Positions 43,027-56,631 of a stretch of 64,000 nt of DNA are shown here, piece after piece. The stretch lies in assembly GCA_024704765.1 (NCBI GenBank), contig JAKMXF010000321.1, positions 248,001-312,000 on the forward strand, read 5' to 3'. Position numbers and translations under genes: made by a program. Origin of the DNA: Oopsacas minuta. Its lineage: Eukaryota; Porifera; Hexactinellida; Lyssacinosida; Leucopsacidae. A model generated the notes under the pieces. It was not told the origin of the DNA and did not search any database. It saw only the letters and a list, made by a program, of their open reading frames with translations. Numbering within the stretch: the stretch's first letter is position 1; every line of letters starts with the position of its first letter.

Positions 43027-46000
43027 ATGTCAATCGCTATTAATTCTCCCATCAAAATGATTTCAAGTACTAGTTCGACTCCTGATAACAGTACCGTGGA
43101 GAGTCCTGGTATCAATCACGACCCCAACTTTATGCTACAACTCCAGAGATCTACCTCTCAGTCACAACTAAACCCCGGACACCCCTCTCTCCTAAATCCA
43201 CTTCAGATCAATCACAATAATCATAGTCAAGTTAGTCAAGTTCAAAATTTTGCAATTATTTGTTCATATTTTCTGGTTTTGGAAATTCGTAAGATTCGAA
43301 ATTTGGTATTTTCCGTAACTAATTATGATCTTAATATTACACAAAATATTCTTCGATTTCCGTTACCTCAGAATATTTATATTTCACTAGTAAGGGCCTT
43401 CGTGAGGCGAAGGGAATTCCGAAAGTGTGACACGAAAGTTTCTAATTTCCGAAATGTTTCAAATAATATTTCAGTTACCATGGCAATAAGTTTAGCATAT
43501 TTGTACTTTGTTTTGTTATTATTTTGTTATTATTTAATTGTTTGTTTACAGAATACAAACACAATGCACTCTCCTGGGAGTGAATCATTCGAATCAGAAG
43601 ATGAAGATGATTCAGACATAGCAGAAGGAGAGGATGAAGAGTACAGGAAGAGGAGAGAAGCTATGTACAGAAGACCGTCTTTCAAGTTAGTTATCACGTC
43701 TATAAATATACACAGTTCTATATAAATAGAAATGATAATGCAGAACTAAAAATACCTACTAATATCTATTTTATCTATGATTGTACTTCTATGTTTGTAT
43801 TTGTGAATGCGTGGAACCCGAACTCATTTGAACTTTCACAGTATATTTGCTAGATTCGTTATACCCACTGGTCTAATACCGCGAAGTTGTTATAAGCATG
43901 TTCTTCAAAATCGTGAGACTTATGATTTAGTATTAGCTAGCCATGAAAAGACTAGGGATTTTGTTGTGTATGCAGACGCAAAATCGTGTGACACACGACG
44001 AGATCGTGAGAGTTGAGAGCCCTGCAACTTTTGAACAATCTGTCAAGGAGTTATCTCCATAAGCCAATAGTATATACAATGATCATTACAATATTTTCTC
44101 CGTAATTCTACGTGCTTTCCCTGATATCACTGATAATGACCTCAACAATAAGAATATTGTGTAACTCAACGACTTTACAATGGGAAATTAACATTCCTTC
44201 ACACCTAGTAAACCCGATATTCACACATTCCATAGATACATACCCGCAACTATTCAACAGATAATTGCCTGTGTTAGTTATTCGTATAGAATTCATACCA
44301 CTGTACTTTACTATCTTGCAACTCGTGACTGCAGAATGACGTGTCTATATTTACCTTATTATCATGACGTCACAAGAACTCGTGACGATATCAGATATAT
44401 TAATTCATTTTTGATACCCGAGTTATTTACAGTAGATTGTTTAGACTGTGTGTAACATCACGTGTAATAATTCTATAAAATTGGCTCTCAATTCGAGCAT
44501 TCCAAGTACTTACTCAGTTACAGTCAACTCCCATTATATCTAACACGAATATATCAAAGTAAATACTGCGATCCCGTGAGTTTTGATATTACGGGAGTTG
44601 ACTGTACTTACCAACTTTTAATAATATCCTGAGATTTTTTTGCAAACTCGTAGGATTTCCAAGTTTTACTTCCAGAAATAACATTTTCAGACTATTCTTT
44701 GGAGTAAAGACATATATTTTCAAATCTTCCCTGTATTCCTCGTTAATACCGGACCCTGGATTGTTTGAAATTATCCAAATACATGTTGTGTTTTGACGCT
44801 CATTCTTTTCGACCTTCGGTTAGTGAATTGATGAGAGAAACTTTGCCACTGGCCTCAATTATCCAGGACTATAGGCAAGGTATCTGCTGATACTGCAGTT
44901 TGCTATAAGCATTACATCAATTCACAAAACTTAGAGCAGTGATGTAACTGATTGCGTAATTCTATCTAGCTTGATAATTAGATACAATCTTATTGATATT
45001 TATTCTGTACACGTGTACTTTCATAATGATATATACTTGTCCACTTGGTGGTGGCGTAATGCTCAGTTTTGTAAAATCATATTGGAAATTATTCCAATTT
45101 GTGGATTTGACGGATGGAATTATTATTGTTTACTAATGAGTATTGCATTTGTTTGTTTGTTTTTTACCAAATGATGATATCAGTAGTTATTAGATTACAA
45201 ATCATAGGCCAGGGAAGGAAGGAATTGATAAAGACAATTTCGTTGTCACAATCTCAGATTAATCTCTAATACAGTCATTTCCCGTTATATCGTAGCTCAA
45301 GGGACGGCAATAATTCCTTCGATATAACCGATAAAGAATGTTACTTTGACTGTTTGGAACCAGTTTTGTACAGTTTCAGACTTTAATATGGAGGAACTTC
45401 TGTATACCGGGAGTAGACTATATCGATTTGTGAATAATGCTATGGGAGCAAGAACTAAAATACGCCGATTTCCCATATGGTCCCTCAATTACGATAGCTA
45501 TAATTGGAGAAATTATTCACTTACTCAATTACAGTTCTCGTATTACTGCTAAAACTCTAATTGAATTCCCAAGAAGTTATGGAGGAATTTCTAGCAAAAA
45601 ACGCGAACCTCGCTCATTCAGGGAAAACTGTACAACTTATTTGTCCACATTTAAGTGCAATTAAGGAAATATAATTACTCTTTTCCCGAATTCCAATCAC
45701 CCTGTATGGTTGTTAGGTCATGTTACAGTCTTTCATCCTACAATTGATGTCATGTACTTAACAGTATTCAGTTTAGTATTGTCATAAATACTTTAATTAT
45801 GTCAGCTAATGGATTTGTCCGATCGTTCTCCGCTAATAGGACAATTTGTATAAGAATGCATTCAGTATTCAATTGATGAATTCAGCACTATTTAATCGGT
45901 CTACTTTCAGGGATAATTACTTCGATATGATTCATTAAATATATATTACTTTGGCGGTTTGGGACCATATTTGTGGAATTTAAGACTTCGATATAGCCCC

Positions 46001-49000
46001 AGTTATTCCATATATCCGTGTTCGATGTAACGGGAGTTGTACATTAATGTTTTTCACACTTTTCTAATCATAATTAGTCATCATTTTACGCTCTCACATC
46101 TTTTGCGGATATCCTAGAATAATGAATAGTTTTGAGTGAATTGTCCCACCGAAACCAAGAATAAAAGATGTTACCTTCCAAAAACCCATCTACTTCGCTA
46201 GCCAAATGGTTTCTTTACTCAATTTTAAACATTCAATATTTAATAATATTTAATTAGCTTTGTGATCTCAATAATACACCCTGCCACTATTGACACCTGG
46301 CACTCAAGGCATATCTTTCAAGGTATTTTGCCTTGTTAACACGTGTGCCACAGTGGCACAAGCGTTCCAATACATTTGGCCAGGCGGTATAGTAAACTCA
46401 CTAATGGTCTCTCTAATTCTTTAATTATATTCTTATATATTGGAATTCTATTGTGTGTATTGTTCTATTACTGCTTGCTTGCATGTACGCTATGCAACTC
46501 ATAAATAGTCATTTGGACTATGGATTAACTTAGATGCAGAGCTGATTGATGAAATGCTAATAGCTATGAATTTAGCATATATGTGTGAAGTGGTTAGTGT
46601 CACAGCGAAATCTTCACACATCTGACATCTCTGAGAAAAGGTGGCGAATGTGTCTACCAATCAGATTTAAGGCTTTGCCTTGTACGTATCTCTCCTGGTA
46701 TTACATCAATTGATGAAATTCTATACTGTCAACATCCCTGATACCTCGAACATTCGTTATCTCTAACAGATTTTACTTTCCTCTGAGGGTTCGAGTTACC
46801 AGATGTTAACTGTATAAGGCTATCACCTTCCATAATACACACCCATATCATCCTCCAAGGAGCAGATTAATGTCCAGTCAGTATAATATTATAAAAGGGA
46901 CAACTCTCTGACTTATCTGTTTGAATACGCGTGGGTATACAATTAATATTTAGTTCAAGATTGAATTACACAAAGTAACGTGTGTTAACGTAGTAGAGCT
47001 TATTGTATTATCAACTCGTTAGAAATAATAATGAATATGTCATATATGTTAATATGATCTATGTTCTGAGACCATAAATTCAATTAACACTCTCTAATCG
47101 TCACTAATTAATACTTAACAGTGTATTTGGAACTAATTATATTAGTTATTTGTTACTGTTACAGATCTTAAAGGTTTGTTCAATCAACGGTGACGACCGG
47201 GTGTGTATAGGTATATTTTTGGACCGTGTCGGCTAGGTGTGGCCAATACCATCGGCCATTTTGTGATGTGTCTTACTAAAGGAAATTTGATTATATGGAT
47301 CAATTTCGAATCTTTTTGTCAGCCTTTCAAAGCGGAGTGTCAGAAATTTATGTGCTTTGACAATTGGCGAATTTGAACTTACAATCTGTACAGACAGCAT
47401 ATTAAAGGAATGTATTTCTATTCGAGGTGCTATGCGTGTTCTTGTCGAATTTAACATTTCTATTACAGATTGTAATTTTAGATTTTTCCAATGCTCAATT
47501 CTAAATTCTACGATTTTAGAGATGATTCCTTACTGATTATTTACTATTATTATTATTATAAATCATTTCCAGTAAAAACAAATAGGTATTTTCTGTTTAT
47601 CGTTATTTTGTCGCCTTACAGCTATTTCACTTTCAAATTGGATACAAAGCTATTCTGTAAAATTACACAATTTTATATTTGTTAACAATCATACATCTTT
47701 GTCAGCAAATTCTCAGGAAGCACTATTGAAATACTCACATCATTATTAATAGCTGAATAATCTCAGATTCCTTACTTAGTAACTACGAATTTATCAGAGT
47801 AAGCTATGCTGATGGAATCTTAAACTCAACTTATAACCAAACATTCTGTCGAATCCATAATTTCTGAATAATTTTTCTTTGGCATTTGTTCAGATGTGGA
47901 AAGTTCGCTGGAATTATCTAGTTTAAGCGCCAGATGTATTACAGTATTTTTGGAGTTAAGCGATTCTTATTTTGATAAATTCATAGCCAAAATATATAAG
48001 GTGTTACTTATTGGCGGATCAGGGAGGAGAATATATACTTTAAGACTCAGTATTGATCTTACTACACTCTTTTCAGATCTTAATTAGTTAGCCTTATTAC
48101 CATTTTAATTATTTAACAACTAGAGACTGATGCTCGAATATTTAGAGAAATAAGATCAATTCAAATCACTTGGACTGTGACCCATCAATCATTCTGTGGA
48201 ATTTCTTACTATGCTATGCTGCCATTATTTAAATAGAATTACATAAAATATTGAAACAGTATGCGTAGGGTTTGTATGCAAATTTTAGAAAAGTGAAATT
48301 CACGTTTCTGATAATTCAACTGAATTCTGAGCTGTTAAAAATGTAATTCCACATGTGGAATGTGTGGAAATTCTGGCTTACAATCGAGGAAATTTCTCGT
48401 TGTTTTGATAAAAATCCTTCAGTTACTAATACTGAGGTTTATTTACATATTTTAATACAATATCAATGTGATTAATTCGTCACCTTGCTAATCTAAGCTA
48501 GGCAAGGACATTACTTATACACGATTTTAATATAAATAATCGCTAAATTCACCAATTCTGATTATAACTTTTCGAATCATATTTGTTTGTTCCTGATCTG
48601 TAAACAAACAAACAAACAAACAAACAAACAGAAGGACGTTCTATCATAATCACTACCTCAATCGTCATAGTGTAATGAGGTATCCTGGTGTAATCGAATT
48701 ATCTTTTATTTACTATTTTTGAGGGCTGTCTTTACTGTTAGAACATATCTAGCCATCTGTCTAATTATAATTCATTTATCAACATCATAGCCTGGTCATA
48801 GAACTAGTAGGTGTGAGTAAATTCTATATTTTTAAGGTTAGTTTTACAAAAAATATTGCAAAAATCAAATTTTTTGGGTAAAATGAGTGAAATATTTTTT
48901 GATTTTTATTCAAGAAATTTTGTTTTGTTTCAGATTTAGTTCAAAGTTGTTCTTTTTCGTGTGATTTTATCATGTGTCATATTTTGATCCCTTTATTCCT

Positions 49001-51064
49001 GCCAATTTTTGTTCTTACCTCAATTCACACTTCCATTCTCCAATGCTTGAAATAGAAATTATTTTCACAAAATGGTGATTATACTACCTGTGGTATAATT
49101 ATATGGCGTCCTATTGTATTTACTGATTACTAACAGTTATCCTTCTGTAATATATCTCAAGATTATGTTATCCCTCAATCCGACAAATTTCCAGAATTCC
49201 CAGAATGGTGTGCATTAACCATCTGTGATGTAATTCTAATTTAATACTTATTGAATTTTAACGCAATCGTCACTGAAACATTCTTTGGCTAATTGCATCA
49301 TTATTTACTGAAAGCAATTACCTCATCATGACGTACGAACTACAGTGTATGCAGTATACGCTATACGCGTGCTGATATGCATAAATACCCCGATTACTTA
49401 ATGTTCAACACGAAACACTTTTCATATTTAGTCGAAAATATTTATCAAAAATGTCCACAATTATTATGCAACACTTCTCTCCTAATAGACGGATTCTTGA
49501 CGATCTAGCGGGAAATTCAGCTCTGAATCCTGAAATAAAAAAGGAACCGATGCGTGATCAAATAGACTGCATCGATAATAATAGCGAAAATCAACCCCAA
49601 CAACCAATGTTGCCTCCAAATATGTCGCAAGAAATGACAATGCCCAATCAAGTCAATGTACTCTCATCAGCTGCCAAATACGTCTTCCAGAACCCAGGGG
49701 TAAGTAAACAATTTTATTCACATATTTTCACACTTATAGCATACATCCAATTATTAATATTTCCACCATAATATCCACAACTTAACTACCAATTGAACCA
49801 CAGTTATTTTCATATAAATACGAAAGAAGACATCATTACAAAGATATTACCCTGAATTCCTGTAGAATGTCCTTACGTTATGTGTAGGCTTCAATTCTTA
49901 ATTGACACTCGCTGATAATTGTAATTTTTCTTAGAATATAACTTTGTCACTAATATCTTATATTATCGCTCCTTTTATGGAGAATTGTGGCACCGATTTG
50001 GTTGATATAATTGTTTTACATTGTGTTACATTACGCTAGTGCATTACAGTGTAATCTCCGCTAAAAGCGCGTGTCAAAATGGGGAATTTCTGGAAACGAA
50101 ATGTAAAAAATATAGAATTCTTAGTCATATACAAACGGTGAATTTACAGAAACTGGAGACGGTGTAACATATTTCGGCGTACCTTGCACTCCTTTTGTTT
50201 GCCCTTTTGTGTCGATTTGATTGTTTGTTTGTTTATGAGATCCAATTTATATATTCACATTTTCTAGCAAGTGCAATTATTAACAACTTCAGCAGGGCAT
50301 GAACAAACAAGTATAAATCCGATGAGTTTATCAAACCAAACATCAGCTATAAGGCCCCCGTACCAGTCCATACACCCTGGTATGTTGTCACCCGCTTTGT
50401 TTATGACACCTCAGGCAATAACAACACAACAGCAGATGGCTGACGAAGCTGCTAAGAAGAGGGAAATAAGACTTCAGAAAAATAGGTAATTATATAGCTA
50501 TCAATTACGCGAAAATATGAATATTTACTGTCCAGACGCGTTTTCTATTATTTGGGCGGGCAAATGTTAGAAATTAGGCGCGGAAAAGCGGGAATTTATT
50601 GTTCAAGTCCGTTTTCTATTTAGGCGGGGAATGTTAGAAATTAGTTTTGAGCGCGCTATAGCTATATTTTTGAAAATCATTGTAACTGTAGTATATTAGA
50701 TATCTTTAGTATCATAAGGCAATTTATCAATTTTATACACTAAGGAATTACTAACTAATATTATGTAGGAAATAGCCATGGGACAACTTAAAATCAACTA
50801 TTAATAATTACAATTTTGTTCATATTTATAATTGAATTGCTTATCAACAGGCTTGCTGCAAAGGAATGCAGACGGAAGAAGAAGGAATATGTGAAATGTT
50901 TGGAGAGCAGAGTACAAGTTTTAGAGAATCAAAACAAAGCACTCATCGATGAACTTCGCTCTTTGAAAGACCTTTATCTCCCGAAAAATACAGATGTCAA
51001 TGCCCCTAACAGACCCTCAAACTCTGATACCGGTTTGAAAGATGCTAGCGACCCACACCAGTGA
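43027..51064 (+). CDS. CREB1: CREB/ATF1-type cAMP-response bZIP transcription factor
   Basis: Five exons: 43027-43230, 43552-43685, 49489-49699, 50268-50485 and 50851-51064, total about 326 aa (human CREB1 about 327-341). The kinase-inducible domain is at about 98-120: EYRKRREAMYRRPSF with the PKA-site Ser at 111, then KRILDDLAG, matching CREB. Gln/Pro/Met-rich activation segments follow. The bZIP (about 243-305) is nearly textbook CREB: NRLAAKECRRKKKEYVKCLE, then a leucine zipper. It should bind CRE sites in the nucleus as a dimer and recruit CBP when phosphorylated. A 5.8-kb intron splits the domain two bases into the codon after Phe112. AATAAA at 51334 is a likely poly(A) signal. The frame before 43027 starts with TTG and is ignored. 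Confidence 0.96.
44521..44604. mobile_element. pogo/Tigger-like MITE, best-preserved copy (84 bp)
   Basis: Terminal inverted repeats CAGTCAACTCCCATTATATC and GATATTACGGGAGTTGACTG, flanked on both sides by TA. The CAG...CTG ends and TA duplication are typical of Tc1/mariner-pogo elements. The centre contains TGCGATCCCGTGAGTT, the family's conserved block. Non-autonomous: no transposase frame is present here or elsewhere in the window. Confidence 0.88.
45272..46039. repeat. Composite or longer pogo-like MITE region
   Basis: The left part (from 45272) reads CAGTCATTTCCCGTTATATC and continues with the family core (AGCTCAAGGGACGGCAATAA, TTACTTTGACTGTTTGGAAC). The right part (about 45908-46039) ends CCGTGTTCGATGTAACGGGAG. 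The 500 bases between are unrelated to the short copies. It may be one longer deletion-derived element or two separate fragments. Open frames across it are not genes. Confidence 0.65.
47379..47475. repeat. MITE-like element B, copy 2
   Basis: A 97-bp element with ends TTACAATCTGTACAGAC and ATTACAGATTGTAA, the same termini as 30328-30440. Interior sequence differs. It lies in the CREB intron. Confidence 0.65.
48602..48631. repeat. AAAC microsatellite
   Basis: About seven AAAC units in the CREB intron. Confidence 0.85.
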
Positions 51065-53260
51065 AAAAGTGTTATAACAAATATGCAATTCAATTTTTTA
51101 ACAACCTTGAAATGACTTTTTCCACCACTCCATCGAGTTTTTACTCAATTGAACCAGAGTTTAATTCATGATTTATTTTTGATTGTTCCACTGACTTCAA
51201 AATCCTAGAATTATATTCAGATTATAATTGTCGGTGTAATTAGTGTATTTGGTTATGTGTATTTACTTGGGAATGTAATGCTTTTTATTCACTTCATACT
51301 ATCGCTATTTTCACACATTATAATTCTATTACAAATAAAGTTAGTGAATTTTTACTGTTTGACAGTCAAGGCAGTGTTTATGACGCCACAGGGGAATGTG
51401 TGTTATAGAGAAATCTAGCTGGCTTTGTTTGTGTTTCACCTGATAATATCCAGATGCTTGGGGTGTTCTCCTAGTTCTCTACGACTAAATAAGAATTTAA
51501 GTTACACTCCCAGAGCAAGATCAATATTTGCATCAGTTTAACTGCCAATTAATTACAATAGGAAGATGAGGGACGAGCAATCCTGGTTACGCCCTTGCAT
51601 TCAGTAAACTATTTCCGGCGAGAACAGTTGTATATTTTCCGTTAGCATCGCATTTTTCACATTTTGTGAGTCTTCATGCGTTTTACACATAAAAATTACT
51701 TCTATTAATATGTACCGAATATATAGCACGGATATTTGTATAACCTCTACACATGACCCCACACAAGTACGCTTGTTAGTTAAGTTTGGTCAAAATTGTT
51801 ATTGGACATCAACTTGATAACAATGAGGTGGATATATCTGTGGCCAAAATGTGGCCAAGTTTGCATGTTTTGTCACACTGTTTGAGATACTCTGAGACAT
51901 AACACAATTAATGTATTACCTGCGGTTTTGCCAGTATATTACCTTTGCTAATCTTATAATTATCCCTGTTTTGACGTCTTAAAATGTGCTTAATTATCAT
52001 TTAATTGAATAATAATATATGAACTTGTTCTTTGATCAAGTTTACTTAGAGTTTAGTGCATAATACACAAAGCTCTCTCAAAATGTTTATGCTGTCGAGT
52101 CATGAGTGTATGTATCAGTCTACGTAAGCTAATATATCTATTGCACGAGGCATACGTGGGTTGTCTGTAAGGAAATGAGGTAATAGTATTCCAGGATAAT
52201 TCAATTAGGAATATTATTAACATGAAGTTTTATCTGTGCAGGTTCTGTTGGAAACTTATTCAGCTCCACCAGATGGACGTCATATGGAGCTGAAACAAGT
52301 ATCTCATCCACAGGGGCTTAAGGATTAATTACTGTCCCCATCCATCTGTCTCGTGCGCTTCGAAATCTCCGCGTTTATATTCTAAGATAATTTATGCCCA
52401 TACAAGGAAATATATTTGCTCGATTATTTAAATTATCGATGGGGTTGTTAAGTAGACTCGGAAAGAATGTAACCGTAACACGAACTTTAATCTTTATGCA
52501 AATTCAGAATACGTCGTCAGTAATGGATCATTATTTTTTTTGTGACCTCTATACATTTGTTTGATTATTCTTCAAATAGCCACGTGTAGCTGACGAGGAC
52601 AATTATATCATTGTAGATTGTTGGCTCATAGTTTGCGCTGTTTTTTTTAAATGAAAGGTTTGCTAATCTGCAATCTAGCTTGCTGTGCTAAGCTATCCTT
52701 TCTGCAAGCTTGCTGCATATTCACATATGTTTAAAACTGAAAATAGGAGGGCTAAATTCCATCTCACTAGTTCTTGACTCATATTGCTCTTGTAAATCTA
52801 GGATATACAGTGGCTAATGTATAAGGGATCTATCTTGAACTCCCATAGAACTTTTTCCTCCACAGTACATAGTATAACATACTTGTTGTTAATTTCAACA
52901 CCTTCCCTTTAATAACTAATATTTTTGTGGCCAAATGGAGGTTCTAAGTCAGTGAACTAATGCTCACCAGTTGTATGTAAGTAGATACGTATTTCATAAT
53001 ATGAGATTATCAGTAGTGATTATATTTTGTGATTGTAACAATAATGATTTTGGTTCACATTTGAATCAACATCACACAATGATGGAAGGAGACAATTTAC
53101 TTCTAAGTTTGCTTTCGGACAGGGGAAGGAATGTAGACATTGAATAAGTCGCTCTCGCCTCGGAGAACAATCTATGACATTTTCAACTTCTTATATACTA
53201 GGTAAGAAATGTACAAGTGCTATCTGAAGCTGAATAGTTAGAGTTAGAATTCTAATTTGA
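51065..53260. other. Gap between CREB and POR
   Basis: A 2.2-kb gap. It contains the CREB poly(A) signal and, at 52259-52294, a 10-bp inverted repeat around GGACGTCAT. A short open frame after a good splice acceptor (52241 onward) is noted but not called. No other gene or known repeat was recognised. Confidence 0.4.
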
Positions 53261-56200
53261 ATGTCAGAAGAACAAGAAGAGATCTCTCCAGAAGGAGGCT
53301 GGAGTGAAATCTCAATATTCGATGTCTTCATATTATTATCAATTACTGGATTAATTTGTGTGTTTATTTGGTATAAATATTTCCGTAAGGATCCCACCAA
53401 AATTCGGACACTTTCTCTGAGTATTCCAAAAGTTGGAAATGCTATTGTGTCTCGATCTTTCTACGATCGGGCACAATCCGGCGGTCATCGTGTTGTAGTG
53501 TTCTACGGTTCCCAGACAGGGACAGCGGAAGCTTTTGCTTCTCGGATCGCGAAGGAGTGCAAGGGTCTTGGGTTGGGGGCGTTTATATATGACCCAGAGG
53601 ATTGTGATGAATGGGACCAGCTAGCCCAATTCAGAGATATGAATAATTCTGTCGGTCAGGTTATGGCTGTGTTTTGTATGGCTACTTACGGTGTTGGGGA
53701 TCCTACAGATAATTCTATAGAATTTATTGATTGGCTGAAGAGTACTGATTTGAATTTGAGTGGGCTAAGTTTTGCTGTCTTTGGACTTGGGAATAAGACT
53801 TATGAATTCTATAATGAAATTGGTGAGTTTGAATACTGTGTTCCTCCCAGGCAGTCATTTTAGAAGAATTCCAGGAAATTATTTGCATTTTATCTTCCTC
53901 CATGAAATTCAAGAATTTGCCGAAAATCCCGAGAAATTATTATAAGGGATTTGTAGCTAGCATTCGACCGCGAAAATTGGAAATTAATACAATTCGACAC
54001 CAGAAACTCTAAATTTTATTTATTATTTAGGCTAATTCAGGACTTTAAACACACCTAAAATATACCATTTCGAGATTTTTCTAGTTACTAAATGTGTCAA
54101 TTTCTCTCCTACAGGTAGAATCGTAGACAAGAGATTGGACACTTTAGGCGCCACCAGATTGTGTCCTCGGGGAGAAGGTGATGCTGACGGAAATATAGAA
54201 GAGGACTTTCTAAAATGGAGAGACGTGTTCAAAGAATCTGTAATACAACTATTTGAAATAGATCCAGATTCTATTGGCCAATTCGTAGGCAGAGATTATG
54301 ACGTAGTATTCCATAGCAACGAGGAGCTAGATAAGGTATGCGTACTACATAATGTATTGGGACTACGGATAATTGTTCTTATTTAGTTACATGTGTATAC
54401 TGGTGAGCCTTATAGACCACATTCCTTTGAGAAACAGAACGCACCATTTGACGCTAAAAACCCAATTTTGGCAGAAGTTACTTGTGTGAGAGAACTTCAT
54501 ACGGGAGGTGACAGATCGTGTTTACATATGGAACTAAATATTTCAGGCGCCAAAATGAAGTATCAGGCGGGAGATCATATGGCGCTCTATGTACAGAATG
54601 AACCTCATCTGGTTGAAAAGCTAGCCAAACGACTGGGGGTTGACTTAGATCAAGTAAGTCTTGGGTCCTATTTTCATTGTAATACAATCTTGAATGGTTC
54701 ATTTATGGGGCTAGAGGATTTGTAAGATATATTCCTCTTAAAATTGAGAAGCGAGAATCTAAATCAAAGCTTCCCAACCTTTTGCACCCGTGTACCACCG
54801 ATACCAATTTTAATACATTTTGTGGACCCCTGCTGTCGTCAGTGGACCACTAAGAGATCCATCAACCCAAGGTTTGCAAATGCGGATCCCCTAGCCCAAT
54901 ATTTGTCAACGTTCCTGAATATGTATTGTAGCCCTATCTACAAAATGATACAACACGTTATCCCTTAAGGTAATCTCACTGAATGCAAAAGACGAATTAG
55001 CTACTAAGAAGCACCCATTCCCTTGTCCTTGTTCCTTTAGGACAGCTCTCACCCACTATATAGACCTAACATCTCTGCCTAAGACACATCTAATTAAGGA
55101 ATTATCTAATCATACGCTAGACCCCTCTGAGAAAGAGAATATTCTAGAACTTACGGAGAGTAGCGAGCAGGGGAGGAGGAAATACCAGGAGTTTGTTCTG
55201 GACACACAGCGATCTCTTCTATCGCTACTAGATGAGTTTCCTTCTGTACAACCTCCTGTAGATCTTTTGTTAGAAATGCTGCCTAGGTGAGTGACTAAAT
55301 ACAGAAATATATAATGTATAATCTGTATGAAACAGTTGCTCAAAGTGGCAGTCTGCTTTGATGTGTTTTAGAAATACGAACAACTCCAGTTATATCGAAG
55401 CTCTAGGGGGCCGCGATAACTCCTTCAATATACGCGGAGTAAGCTATAACCGATGTAATATATTTTACTTTTATAGTTTGAGACCACAATTCAGACTTCA
55501 GCATTTCGTGTTCCATATAACCGGGAGTTGACTATATTAAATGTACGCATGAAATATCAAGTACAGTCAGCTTTTGAAAGACCCGCTTATCGAAGTCTGT
55601 AATTGTACAGATATGGTCTCAAACCATCAAAGTAACTCAAATTTCATTATTTATTTCGAATTTATTTTCGCGGTCCCTTGAGCTTCTATATAACAGGGGT
55701 AATTCTTCTTATTTACATAAGAATCAGCTGTTTATTAATTATCTTCCTCTAGATTACAGTGTCGCTACTATTCAATATCATCATCTCCTAAACTACATCC
55801 TAACTCTATCCACATTACAGCAGTACTAACAGACTACACTACTCCTCTAGGACATTCTGTCACGGGAGTAGCTAGTGCTATGTTCAGGGACCTAGCATCT
55901 ACTCGAGGGATAACAGCTACACAGCCAGGATATAGGACTATTACTCACTTCCCTATATATGTTAGAAAATCTACTTTTAAACTCCCTCTAAGACCTATCG
56001 TACCTATTATTATGATTGGACCAGGGACAGGACTAGCCCCCTTCAGGGGGTTCCTGCAGGAGAGAGGGACAGTTTTGGGAACAGGGAGAGAGGTAGGACG
56101 GTCTCTTCTGTTCTTTGGGTGTAGGAAGAGAAACTGGGATTATATTTATGAGCAAGAATTGAATGAATTCAAAGAAAATGGAATATTGAGTAATTTACAG

Positions 56201-56631
56201 CTGGCATTCTCTAGAGAACAGGAAAAGAAGGTTTGTTTTAAAATAGATTTCCTTCGGTGTTTGTAAATGTCAGCAGTCCCCAACCTGAGGTCCATGGGTG
56301 AAAACGGTTGGGAAGCGAGTTACAAAACAAATAATTTCTGTAAGTACAAACACCAGAGTAACAAAGGAAATGCTATTATATTCCAATCCACCTTCTTTAG
56401 ATCTATGTACAGCACCTAATGAATAACATATCAGGAGATTTATTCAGATTACTGAAGGAAGAAGGAGCTTATATTTATGTCTGCGGAGATGCCAGGAATA
56501 TGGCCCGTGACGTGCACGCTAACTTGTTACTAATTTTAGAACAGGAGGGAGGGATGGGGAGTGAGGATGCTGCCTTGTTTGTTAAGAATCTGCAAAATAG
56601 GAACCGATATCAGTTAGATGTTTGGAGTTGA
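53261..56631 (+). CDS. POR: NADPH-cytochrome P450 reductase
   Basis: Passes electrons from NADPH through FAD and FMN to P450s at the ER membrane. Six exons: 53261-53822, 54115-54335, 54387-54653, 54970-55286, 55753-56230 and 56401-56631, in phase, about 691 aa (human about 680). An N-terminal anchor (residues about 17-41) is followed by the FMN domain (FYGSQTGTAEAFA at 81-93, TYGVGDPTDN), the linker and FAD domain (RYYSISSS, GVAS), and the NADPH domain (GPGTGLAPFRGF, YVCGDARNMA) with the conserved C-terminal DVWS. Exon 4 starts mid-domain with VISLNAKDELATKKHPFPCP, which matches the family exactly where expected. Intron 4 holds two pogo-like MITEs. The CCT7 gene begins 109 bp after the stop. 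Confidence 0.97.
55379..55534. repeat. pogo/Tigger-like MITE in POR intron 4 (first)
   Basis: It starts AACAACTCCAGTTATATCG and ends TATAACCGGGAGTTGACTA. The core has GGGGGCCGCGATAACTCCTT and TAGTTTGAGACCACAATT. No ORF. Confidence 0.78.
55562..55700. repeat. pogo/Tigger-like MITE in POR intron 4 (second)
   Basis: It starts ACAGTCAGCTTTTGAAAG and ends TTCTATATAACAGGGGTAA. Core blocks GTACAGATATGGTCTCAAAC, CCATCAAAGTAACTC and TCGCGGTCCCTTGAGCTTC match the family. It lies 28 bases after the first element, so two insertions or a local duplication occurred. Confidence 0.78.

Larger units (their letters stand above)
43686..49488 (+). other. Large CREB intron (5.8 kb)
   Basis: By far the longest intron in the window. 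It contains a clean pogo-like MITE (44521-44604), a larger MITE composite (45272-46039), a short element B copy (47379-47475) and a CAAA microsatellite (about 48602-48631). No nested gene was recognised; frames such as 43807-44016 and 47896-48087 look random. Confidence 0.7.

Noticed and set aside
43807-44016. Open frame in the CREB intron as a nested gene
   Set aside because: No conserved features and it falls between exons that join cleanly in phase.
45297-45664. Overlapping open frames on both strands
   Set aside because: They lie in the pogo-like MITE region of the CREB intron and read repeat sequence.
52241-52327. Possible alternative last exon of CREB after a TTTATCTGTGCAG acceptor
   Set aside because: Joined in the required phase it stops after about 18 codons and has no second bZIP; without transcripts there is no support.
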